In this document: positions 54,930 through 64,000 of the stretch, in pieces | Position numbering within the stretch: position 1 is the first letter of the stretch | Layout of the letters: each line of letters opens with the position of its first letter | Assembly (NCBI GenBank): GCA_030710605.1 | Contig: CP092863.1 | Coordinates: forward strand, 115,696,680 to 115,760,679 | Length of the DNA stretch: 64,000 bases | From: Cordylochernes scorpioides | Lineage: Eukaryota > Arthropoda > Arachnida > Pseudoscorpiones > Chernetidae | Direction: 5' to 3' | Notes under the pieces: model-generated | The model's database searches: none | What the model was told of the DNA's origin: nothing | The model's input: only the letters and a program-made list of their open reading frames with translations | Position numbers and translations under genes: made by a program

Positions 54930-55185
54930 AGGTGGCAGTGTGGTATAAAAACATAAACAGCCATGACCAAGGATTGAAAAAAAAATTGATTCAATGTCCC
55001 TCCCACTAAGTCCAATCCCACAAATAAGTGCAAGTAGTTTAACAGGGCTAAGACACACTTGTAAGTGTAAAAGCTGAACTGCTTTTACCATGTATAGAAA
55101 CATGGTGCGCTTACAGTAAAAGTAGTCACTCACAACCCCACCATGATTATCATGGCCAATACCATGTGTACCAGCGATAATAAAA
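54930..55185 (+). mobile_element. SINE, diverged
   Basis: TCCAATCCCACAAATAAGTGC...CAGTAAAAGTAGTCACTC...CCATGATTATCATGGCC. Confidence 0.65.
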
Positions 55186-55435
55186 AATGTATGTTATATT
55201 GATTTTTGTGTTTAATATACGAGGCAATTTTATGGATGGGCTACAATATAAAATGAACTTGTTGGGAAATGAAAAAATAAATAGAAGAAGAAACTAACCA
55301 AGTATATCAAAGGCTACTGATCCAGAGGCACAAACACAAAAAACTTATCTAGCCTCCACACTCTATCTTATAGTTTTATCTGATCACTGCCGCCAAATTC
55401 TTGTGGCCTGACCCTATCTGAAATTAAAACCAAAT
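55186..55435. other. Non-coding, nothing recognised
   Basis: No exon or repeat family named. Confidence 0.3.
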
Positions 55436-55439
55436 GCAA

Positions 55440-55770
55440 CTCCACCTTTTCTTGGTCCCAAGCCTGGATGAAAAAAGGAGGGGGAGCAGTAACAAGCTCG
55501 CTAACAAACCTGGGTTCAGCTGATAGTACCCTGTAAGGACTCCTGATCCAAAGATACAGGATGTACTCCATGTTAGGAGCACATGGCATCTGTTCCTCAT
55601 GTCAGAGGCAGCCATTTCATATTGGAGCTTAAGTCAGTCGCCTGCTACTGAGTAGTGTTCCCATTCTTTATGACAAAGGCAGATACAGCCTACTTCCCCC
55701 AGTCATGATGGTTATCACGCTCTACAGGCTCATTGAAACCCTATTATGATTGATGGAGATAAGAAAAGAA
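55440..55770 (-). repeat. Family G dispersed repeat
   Basis: Second inverse-oriented relative of 8,920-9,250, more diverged. Confidence 0.7.
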
Positions 55771-56329
55771 AAATAAACCAAATGCAAAACCAAACTGAAA
55801 CCTCTCATTGGCACAGCTAGCTTGGAACTTTCAAAACTCAAGCCCTATGTCATTATTTTCCATTTGTTGTTTCTAGAATCAAACTGGAAGAAAGAGTACA
55901 TGGTCTTTAAAAAACAATATCAGGAATACATAAGCAATCTTAAACCTCATCAGTCAAATGTCTGAAGGAAGAATATTTAATAATAAACTTCTGGAATTTC
56001 AATGATTCACCCCACTCAATAGTTTCATATTGCTATCCGCTTAGGCAAATTTCCCAAAGGAAAATACATATTTGCATCCTGTGAATATACCTCATTCACA
56101 TATTGGCGCAAAAAATGATGACAGCTGAGTTAATTGAAAATATGGCCGACCTTTTATGATATTGTTTGTGTCTTCTAGCCACCACAACTTCTAAATAAAT
56201 TAGGAAGCAAAACAATTCCTTGTCATGGAACAATTCGCTTCTTGTTTCTCTAGTTTATGCAAATCAAATTGATTAGGAGGATCCTTTTGCACTCAGTGGC
56301 ATAATAATCCAGGCATACATACATGACAG
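55771..56329. other. Non-coding, no gene recognised
   Basis: No convincing exon seen. Confidence 0.35.
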
Positions 56330-56530
56330 CTCACAGCCATCACCATGCAGATGAGGGCCAACAGACCAATACATGGTTGGCTTTTCTTGATTTATTAAGA
56401 AAATGGGTTGGCCGCCAATTATTATGGAATAAACCTAAATCAACATTTAGTTGAATTTTATTCCACTAGATGGCGCTCTGCCATCTTAAATGCTCATGTG
56501 AGTGATCAGGATATGTCTTTTTTCATATAG
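56330..56530. mobile_element. Family B-like element, diverged, decayed hammerhead
   Basis: CAGATGA, GGGCCAACAGACC, then AATAC in place of GAAAC; arms with TTCCACTAGATGGCGC and GATATGTCTTTTTTC. Confidence 0.55.
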
Positions 56531-57009
56531 AATTTCTGTCTTAATAAAGGTTTTGTATGTGATTAACTGAATTGTGTAATTTCAAAATGCATTAACCAAT
56601 GATATGGGATGATAAAAAAAAAAAAAAGATAAATGAAGAGTGAAATGTAGGTTTAATAATAAAACCAACCAACTTGTGTCAAAGAAATCTAAATTGGAGA
56701 CAACAACAAGAAGCCAGGACACCAGGCACAACTTTTATCTAGGATCCATTATCAGGACAAATAGGCTACACAGCTGCCTTCCATGTGATTGCTGCTGCTC
56801 AGTGGACAACTTTTGCTACCAGTGGTAGAAGACAATTTATTTTATTAAGGTAAAAAAGAAATAACCTTTTTTTTTTTTTGTACTTAGAATTGAAAAGAAC
56901 AAAAAAAAAATGGGAAGAAAGTCTAGTGATTCATTAAACAAATCAGTTTCTAGTTCAAGATACCAAGTTATCTACCACTATATTTGAACTGAGAAATAAA
57001 GAGAGACTG
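56531..57009. other. Non-coding, no gene recognised
   Basis: The 62-codon frame at 56,640-56,828 has no recognised domain. Confidence 0.35.
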
Positions 57010-58160
57010 GGATGAGAGTATGTGGACACATTACCAAATCTTTCTTTATCCTGATCCCAGGAATGACACATATTACCAAATCTGTCTTTACCCTGAACCA
57101 GGAATGACACATATTACCAAATGCCTTTATCCTGATCCCAGGAATGACACACATTACCATACAAATCTGTCTTTATCCTGATCCAAGAAATGACACACAT
57201 TACCACTCAAATCTGTCTTTATCCTGATCCCAGGAATGACACATATTACCAAATCTGTCTTTATCCTGATCCCAGAAATGACACATATTACCAAATCTGT
57301 CTTTATCCTGATCCCAGGAATGACACATATTACCAAATCTTTCTTTATCCTGATCCCAGGAATGACACATTACCAAATCTTTCTTTATCCTGATCCCAGG
57401 AATGACACATATTACCAAATCTGTCTTTACCCTGAACCAGGAATGACACATATTACCAAATGCCTTTATCCTGATCCCAGGAATGACACACATTACCATA
57501 CAAATCTGTCTTTATCCTGATCCAAGAAATGACACACATTACCACTCAAATCTGTCTTTATCCTGATCCCAGGAATGACACATATTACCAAATCTGTCTT
57601 TATCCTGATCCCAGAAATGACACATATTACCAAATCTGTCTTTATCCTGATCCCAGGAATGACACATATTACCATATCTGTCTTTATCCTGATCCCAGGA
57701 ATGACACATATTACCAAATCTGTCTTTATCCTGATCCCAGGAATGACACATATTACCAAATCTGTCTTTATCCTGATCCCAGAAATGACATATTACCAAA
57801 TCTGTCTTTATCCTGATCCCAGGAATGACACACATTACCATACAAATCTGTCTTTATCCTGATCCCAGGAATGACACACATTACCATACAAATCTGTCTT
57901 TATCCTGATCCCAGGAATGACACACATTACCATACAAATCTGTCTTTATCCTGATCCCAGGAATGACACACATTACCAAATGCCTTTATCCTGATCCCAG
58001 GAATGACACACATTACCATACAAATCTGTCTTTATCCTGATCCCAGGAATGACACACATTACCAAATGTCTTTATCCTGATCCCAGGAATGACACACATT
58101 ACCATACAAATCTGTCTTTATCCTGATCCCAGGAATTACCACACAAATCTGTCTTTATCC
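57010..58160. repeat. Minisatellite, units of about 41 and 46 bp
   Basis: About 27 units of CTGTCTTTATCCTGATCCCA, GGAATGACACA and TATTACCAAAT or CATTACCATACAAAT. A block of about 350 bp appears twice (around 57,010-57,355 and 57,360-57,790), so higher-order duplication has occurred. Open frames on both strands follow the repeat and are not genes. Confidence 0.93.
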
Positions 58161-58357
58161 GATCTCCAAGAAGCGGACCAATAATTGTAATCAAGGTAGC
58201 TGTCAGGTTAGCTGGCATGTCGCCATCTCTCAACACTTTCCACCAGATGGGAAGAGAAAAAATGTAAGGTGATCCTCAAGACTTTAAAAATGCTCGCAGA
58301 AAAATAAAGTCCACAATTACCATATTTGCATTGAAATCCATAATCCAATCACTTAGC
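58161..58357. other. Non-coding
   Basis: No feature recognised. Confidence 0.3.
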
Positions 58358-58577
58358 ATTTCTCTTATATGATAAGGCACAATTTGGATTATAGATTATA
58401 AACACAAGGTAATAAGACCAAATCCAAATAAATAAGTAGTGTGTGATGTTTTGGTAACAGCATTGTTACCATTTGATTCAGAACTTTTGTCTGAAGATAG
58501 TAACAACGCTGTTACCGAAATGTCACACAATATTTATTTGGATTTGGTCTTATTACCTTGTGTTTATTTCTCTTATA
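58358..58577. mobile_element. Family A foldback element, 12-bp target duplication
   Basis: ATTTCTCTTATA at 58,358-58,369 and 58,566-58,577. The tail is on the left (GATAAGGCACAATTTGGATT). The core CTGAAGATAGTAACAACGCTG with GAAATGTC is near-complete. Confidence 0.85.
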
Positions 58578-58824
58578 CTACATACACTCAAGAACAAAAC
58601 TTAAGGTAGTTATACCCATTGGGACTTCAATTTTTTTTCAGAATCTTTCATGATTAACTTTTAGTGATAAATAAAATGTAGCATTAATACATTTTTGAAA
58701 AAAAAAGGAAAAATTACAAATACTGTTTTAATATCAATGAATATATGCATAGGGAAAAAGTAAATAAATTTAGAAAAGGCTCTAAAATTGTACTTTAAAC
58801 AAAAAAGTATCTTTTCTTCTTATA

Positions 58825-59095
58825 CTCATCCCAAGTACATGGTAGCCATAATAATCACATTTTACTAAGTGCATCACATGTCTAGCAATGCAGAAAGCAG
58901 TTAAACTTTGCACTTACAAGTGTGCCAGATCCCTATTTGGTTACTTGCACTCACAGGTAGGGTCGGATTTGTGCAAGAATCGGTGGGTTATTGGAACAAT
59001 TTTTTTCTTCAGAAAAAAAAAAAGTTGGCAATGCAGGATTTGTTCCCGGGTCATGCCAGTTAATACCACTCTTCTTCACGAAGCCCACAATCTAT
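58825..59095 (-). mobile_element. SINE, nearly full length
   Basis: CATCACATGTCTAG...CACTCACAGGTAGGGTCGG...GCAATGCAGGATTTGTTCCCGGG (decayed B box). Confidence 0.65.
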
Positions 59096-59159
59096 TCTTA
59101 ATACAGAGTTTATTGTAGCTTCGTGGTGTAGTCAGGTTGTGTCTACCACCCATTGTATA

Positions 59160-59640
59160 GAACATCCCCATTAACCTCTCTCACTATAGTAAAACATACT
59201 CCATGAGAGTACATTCTTGCTATATGACATCTTCTCTACCAAGGTCAACTTATAACAACAAAATTGTCATTTTTACAATTTACCCACTCTCTGGTAAGTA
59301 AACATCTCTCCCTAAAGAATACTTTGATTTTCAAACTGTCATTTACAGATTGTAATAAGATCTCAACACTTATTGCCTTTAAAGACCTAAAAAATTACCA
59401 TTTTTACAATTTAGCAACTCTCTGGTAAGAGAACACCTCTCCTTAAAGATGGCTTTGAAACTGTTGTTTACAGATTGTAATAAGATCTCAGATAAGAAAT
59501 AAGAATAAGATCTCCTACCTTGATGCCCTTAAAGACCTAAAGTTTCCATTTTTACAAATTAGCAACTCTCTGGTAAGAAGAGAAACACCTCTCCCTAAAG
59601 AATACTTTGACTCTTCAGCTGTCCTTTACAGATTATCTTA
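59160..59640. repeat. Cluster of short Tigger-like repeat pieces
   Basis: Three related units with AGCAACTCTCTGGTAAGAGAACACCTCTCC at about 59,285, 59,405 and 59,565. Confidence 0.5.
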
Positions 59641-60698
59641 AGACCTAAATAAGAGTTCCTATTGCTCTCATCAAGTGATAAATCCACCATATTTACATAT
59701 TATATCAAGATAAGTCAAACATGTGTGAAGTAGCCGAGATAGATGGCAACTCAGCCGGCAGCCAGTACTTTACGTCAAGGTGGTCAAGGCCAGGACTGTG
59801 CCCTTGCCATTTTTTTTTATTGGGCTGCGTGAGTTCCACACTTTCCTTCTTTATCTCCTTAATTGGATTGATAGTCTCCCCCCGAGTTGATTGATTCAAT
59901 CCCCTACACAACGGAGAGAAGTGAGAGAGAAGAGGTGAAGATTTTCCTTGTTATCTCTCTTTCCTCTCCAAACACATTTTCAGAGCTCATTGTCACACAA
60001 ATATAACACTCTGAAATGTAAAGACGTCCAACAGCAAGCGGCAAGATTCACTGAACCAGACATGAAAAACCATTACAAAAGAATATATGGAAACCAACAC
60101 TTAAGAAATTTACCCCTTCCTATCCAAAATAACTAAACTAACCAGCTACTGAGGAACACTGCTTGTAATGGATACCTTAAAACCTGTCTAGATGTCACCC
60201 ACTTTTAAAGTTGATTGTTGATGGTTGTGGTATGGACTGATTTGAACTCAATCCCAATATACATGCTAAACTTCCTCAGATTTCGAAACATCATACCCCA
60301 TTTATTTATTCTGACTTGATCTTATTACCTTGTATATCACCTATCTGATTGTTTAACAACAAACAAACAATATAACATCATTGAAGGAATGAAGAGGTAA
60401 CAACTAGATATACAGATTTGATGGGGATTGCAGCAACACACTCCCCCTACCCCAGAAATGGGTCAAAGCCGGCCATTATGGAAGCTCCTCTGAAATTTTA
60501 CACTCCACTGGCTCTCCCATTTCTCCTCAAGAATGTTGCTACTGCTGGGAACAGCTCTTTTTTTGTTTGTTTCAAGTCAGCACAGTCAGAGGGAAAAAAA
60601 ACTTTACATTAGTATTAAATTTTATATTAATTAGAATCATTAAAAAAGCGGTTATTTCAAGAGGGAAAAGGTATAACCTCTTTAACCGACTATAATTT
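59641..60698. other. Non-coding, one family A end fragment
   Basis: A family A right end lies at about 60,280-60,335 (GAAACATCATACCCC...CTTATTACCTTGT). Open frames at 59,705-59,911, 59,948-60,136 and 60,418-60,612 show no domain. Confidence 0.4.
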
Positions 60699-60874
60699 AA
60701 CGCTGACTTTATGATAAGGCACAATTTGGATTATAGATAATAAACACAAGGTAATAACACCAAATCCTAATAAATAATTAGTATGTGACGTTCGGTAACA
60801 ACACTGTTATTTATTTATTTAGATCTAATTATTTATTTGGATTTGGTCTTATTACCTTGTGAACACTGACTTTA
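60699..60874. mobile_element. Family A foldback element, 13-bp target duplication
   Basis: AACGCTGACTTTA (60,699-60,711) and AACACTGACTTTA (60,862-60,874) flank it, with one mismatch. The tail is on the left. Confidence 0.8.
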
Positions 60875-61039
60875 ATTCAGCTGAAACTACAGATTCCTTG
60901 GTGTGGAATAAGTTTTACTGTCTAGTGTGTAAGCCTTTTAATCCATCTCCAAAACCTACTATAAAAATTCAACACTGCTCTAATTCAACCATTTTCAAAA
61001 TCACAACCAAACTCCTGACAGCAACTTTTTGGGAGAGGT

Positions 61040-61625
61040 CAGTAGTTGACCTTTTACTGTACCTACATGTCTACATATGTGTGTCCACTTTGCACTCACT
61101 GGTAGGATTGGACAAAATTGGGAGGGCGATTATAGAGCAATTGTTTTGATGCACTAGTGCGCCATCTGTTATGAAAATTCAAAACTATTTTAGACGCGTA
61201 AGATTCTTTTTGAAATTAAACAATTTCTACTGCCCTTATTGCAATATATATATTTATAATTGTATGTAATTCTACTATCCTAGAATCTTATGTCCATAGT
61301 TAATCTAAAATACCCATTCCAAGAGTCTAGTAACAGTATCACTATAAAGGAAGATCGAAAAATGCAATATAACAGCGGTATGGTAGATTAAACTGGTGAA
61401 ACCACTGGGAAGGTTCACCACTGATGGGCCAGGCCCTCCCTTTGATTTTTCCATTGCAGTAAGGGCAGTAGAAAATTGTTTAATTTCAAAAAGAATCTTA
61501 CGCGTCTAAAATAGTTTCGAGCAATTGTTTTCTTTCATAAAAAAAGTGCCCAAAATGCAAGATTCGATCCTGGATGTCAGATTATGTCAATTATGGCTTA
61601 TACCACTCATCCATTGACCCCCTCA
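61040..61625 (-). mobile_element. SINE split by a family E element
   Basis: The body (TTTACTGTACCTACATGTC...CACTCACTGGTAGGATTGG) and, beyond the insertion, the head (AAGTGCCCAAAATGCAAGATTCG). Confidence 0.65.
61135..61531. mobile_element. Family E foldback element with 13-bp target duplication
   Basis: GAGCAATTGTTTT occurs at 61,135-61,147 and 61,519-61,531. Arms AACTATTTTAGACGCGTAAG and inverse; the left end has a one-sided tail of about 34 bp (GATGCACTAGTGCGCC...). Confidence 0.88.
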
Positions 61626-61689
61626 ACTTTGTTATAACATTCTAAAGTCACAAGTCACCAAGAGTCACTATTGTTTTATATAAAAGTGG

Positions 61690-61785
61690 TATTATAATAA
61701 GTCCCACAAGTGCAGTAAAAAGCAGTCATTAAATACCCAACATGATTATCATGGCTTTTACCGTATGTATTAGGGATTTAACTCG
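61690..61785 (+). mobile_element. SINE 3' end fragment
   Basis: AGTGCAGTAAAAAGCAGTC...CATGATTATCATGGC...TATTAGGGA. Confidence 0.6.
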
Positions 61786-62190
61786 GCTTTATCTTGCGTG
61801 GGTGAGTTTATCAGCAATCAACCAACAAATGAATCATGATACCAACTTGTATCAAGTGCTGTGAGTGAAAGCTTTGCTAATCCAACAGCAGCAGCAGCAG
61901 CAGCCTTGGGAAGTGGGTTAGATTGGCCAGGCAAGCGGCTAAATTATAAATGGAGCCTTTTCCTCATGTGGCTTGATGAGCGAGCACTGGGAGGGTGGCC
62001 AAACCATATCGCACAACTCTCCACGTGGAGGCAGAATATACCATGCACTCACTCGCTGTATGATACGTTAGAGCTACCTGCTCGCAACAATGGAATGGAC
62101 ATCTTACTAAGTCATTTAAATTACTTTTTTTTTTAGACTTTTTTATATACAATAGAATTATCTACCTTTCTCTACACACAAGGTAATAAA
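61786..62190. other. Non-coding or unidentified exon
   Basis: A GC-balanced stretch at 61,860-62,100 lies outside the repeat families and holds a (CAG)n run and a 91-codon plus frame with no recognised domain. An exon is possible but unsupported. Confidence 0.3.
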
Positions 62191-62365
62191 CTGCTTTCTA
62201 CGTGTGTAGACATGTGGTGCACTTACTGTAGCAGCAGTCACCATCATTACCCACCATAAACACAAGGTAATAAGACCAAATCCAAATAAATAAATAGTGT
62301 GTGACGTTTCGGTAACAGCGTTGTTACCATCTTCAGACAAAAAGTACCTGTATACTAGGGGAAAA
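62190..62365 (+). mobile_element. SINE piece with half a family A element inside
   Basis: SINE CTTTCTACGTGTGTAGACATG...CATTACCCACC, then TAAACACAAGGTAATAAGACC...ACCATCTTCAGAC (one arm only), then SINE end CCTGTATACTAGGGG. Confidence 0.65.
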
Positions 62366-62765
62366 AAAATTTTCTTTTTCATATTTCTATCCCCCTCCCC
62401 CAAGGTTATAGAAATTTTCCTTTTAAAAAAATTTGAACAAAAAATAATAATAAGTAATTAGCGTTAATAATGGGTATTATTTCATATTTACTGAGAGAAA
62501 TTTGTATTTAAAAATAATAAAAAAACGTTTGTATAACTTTTCGAAAAGAGAAAAGAAACTAAAGAGAAGTTGAAACAAAACATTTAGTTGAAAAAATATT
62601 CATGGAAAAACCACATGAGACTTAGTTCCTTTTCACTTATCAATGGCAAAAAAGCCCACTGATGACTATATCCTGACAGAGATTAACACTTGTACCTACC
62701 ACAACTCAGATTCCATAGTTTCTTTAACACCGTCGTCATCAATGTAAATCTTCAAGTACAGAAGC
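62366..62765. other. Non-coding, nothing recognised
   Basis: AT-rich, no exon. Confidence 0.35.
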
Positions 62766-62770
62766 AATAT

Positions 62771-63803
62771 ACACTCATGGACAAAACTTAAGGAAGTTGT
62801 ACCTTTTAGCATGTATATCGGGATTGTTACAATAATTCTGAAAGATACACTCATGGACAAAACTTAAGGAAGTTGTACCTTTTAGCATGTATATCGGGAT
62901 TGTTACAATAATTCTGAAAGATACACTCATGGACAACACTTAAGGAAGTTGTACCTTTTAGCATGTATATCGGGATTGTTACAATAACTCTGAAAGATAC
63001 ACTCATGGACAAAACTTAAGGAAGTTGTACCTTTTAGCATGTATATCGGGATTGTTACAATAATTCTGAAAGATACACTCATGGACAACACTTAAGGAAG
63101 TTGTACCTTTTAGCATGTATATCGGGATTGTTACAATAACTCTGAAAGATACACTCATGGACAAAACTTAAGGAAGTTGTACCTTTTAGCATGTATATCG
63201 GGATTGTTACAATAATTCTGAAAGATACACTCATGGACAACACTTAAGGAAGTTGTACCTTTTAGCATGTATATCGGGATTGTTACAATAACTCTGAAAG
63301 ATACACTCATGGACAAAACTTAAGGAAGTTGTACCTTTTACCATACATATCGGGATTGAGACAATAATTCTGAAAGATACACTCATGGACAACACTTGAG
63401 GAAGTTGTACCTTTTAGCATGTATATCGGGATTGAGACAATAACTCTGAAAGATACACTCATGGACATAACTTAAGTAGGTTGTACCTTTTAGCATGTAT
63501 ATCGGGATTCAGACAATAACTCTGAAAGATACACTCATGGACAAAACTTAAAGAAGTTGTACCTTTTAGCATGTATATCGGGATTCAGACAATAACTCTG
63601 AAAGATACACTCATGGACAAAATTTAAGGAAGTTGTATCTTTTAGCATGTATATCGGGATTATAACTCTGAAAGATATTACAGTGACCTTTATTGAAGAC
63701 ACACGAGATAACCAAGTGTGAACAGCCTCTGTCTCTTTAAAAAAAGACAACCTGTGATATCAAGACTTCCCACTTCCTTCAGTTTTGTCCATGAGTGTAA
63801 CTG
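62771..63803. repeat. Family F MITE whose terminal unit forms a 76-bp satellite
   Basis: About twelve units of 76 bp starting ACACTCATGGACAAAACTTAAG run into one complete family F internal region (ATTACAGTGACCTTTATTG...AACAGCCTCTGTCTC) and its inverse end (TTTTGTCCATGAGTG) followed by TA. AAAAC/AATTC and AACAC/AACTC units alternate in the first half, a 152-bp higher-order repeat. Confidence 0.93.
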
Positions 63804-64000
63804 CAGAATGAACAAAAGTGGTTGCAATATGGTTGATTAATTTAGTGAAATTGTTGGGAAATTTCACCAGGGATAGATGAGCTAAGCTTCCCAAAATATT
63901 TTTTCAGTTTACAAATTGCACAAATGTTGCCCTTTGATATATATTTGTTTGAAAAAAAATTATAATAATAAATTGGGAATGCATATAAACCAGTATAACT
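63804..64000. other. Non-coding end of window
   Basis: No feature recognised. Confidence 0.3.

Noticed and set aside
57190..57862. Repeat-encoded proteins of about 95-100 residues
   Set aside because: They follow the minisatellite unit on both strands and several frames at once.

Overview
This window is eukaryotic and very rich in repeats. It comes from an invertebrate animal, most likely an arthropod. The evidence is spliced exons with GT/AG borders, a tRNA-derived SINE family, a BEL/Pao LTR retrotransposon, Penelope-like (PLE) endonuclease fragments, a maT-type mariner and many foldback elements. The MED13 exon reads closest to my recollection of arthropod MED13. The presence of a P2X receptor exon argues against a Drosophila-like insect. 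The species cannot be named from the sequence.

Layout. Three contigs are joined by two 100-N gaps. Contig 1 (1-10,666) carries a foldback element, a head-to-head pair of PLE endonuclease fragments, a complete BEL/Pao element with identical LTRs (3,090-8,159), one P2X receptor exon (9,316-9,496) and two foldback elements with hammerhead ribozyme cores. Contig 2 (10,767-24,476) is, over its whole length, the inverted copy of 29,177-44,747 in contig 3. Both copies hold one MED13 exon, a GC-rich island with a candidate first exon, SINEs, MITEs and a 20-bp minisatellite. Contig 3 (24,577-64,000) starts with a unique spacer, then the second copy, then about 19 kb of nested repeats and satellites with one unidentified 93-codon frame.

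Interpretation. The inverted pair is probably an unpurged alternative haplotype placed in reverse, because homology runs to the last base of contig 2 at both gaps. If so, the intact 1,304-bp mariner present in only one copy, the 91-bp repeat (1 versus 6 periods) and the 20-bp minisatellite (37 versus about 45.6 copies) are allelic differences.

The most unusual content is a set of short foldback families. They have inverted arms, a one-sided tail of about 30-50 bp, 11-14 bp target duplications and, in several families, a hammerhead core (CTGANGA, hairpin, GAAA). These traits together point to mobilisation by Penelope-like machinery. The BEL element is also odd: it keeps Gag, protease and RNase H, but reverse transcriptase and the integrase core are replaced by low-complexity and acidic coding sequence.
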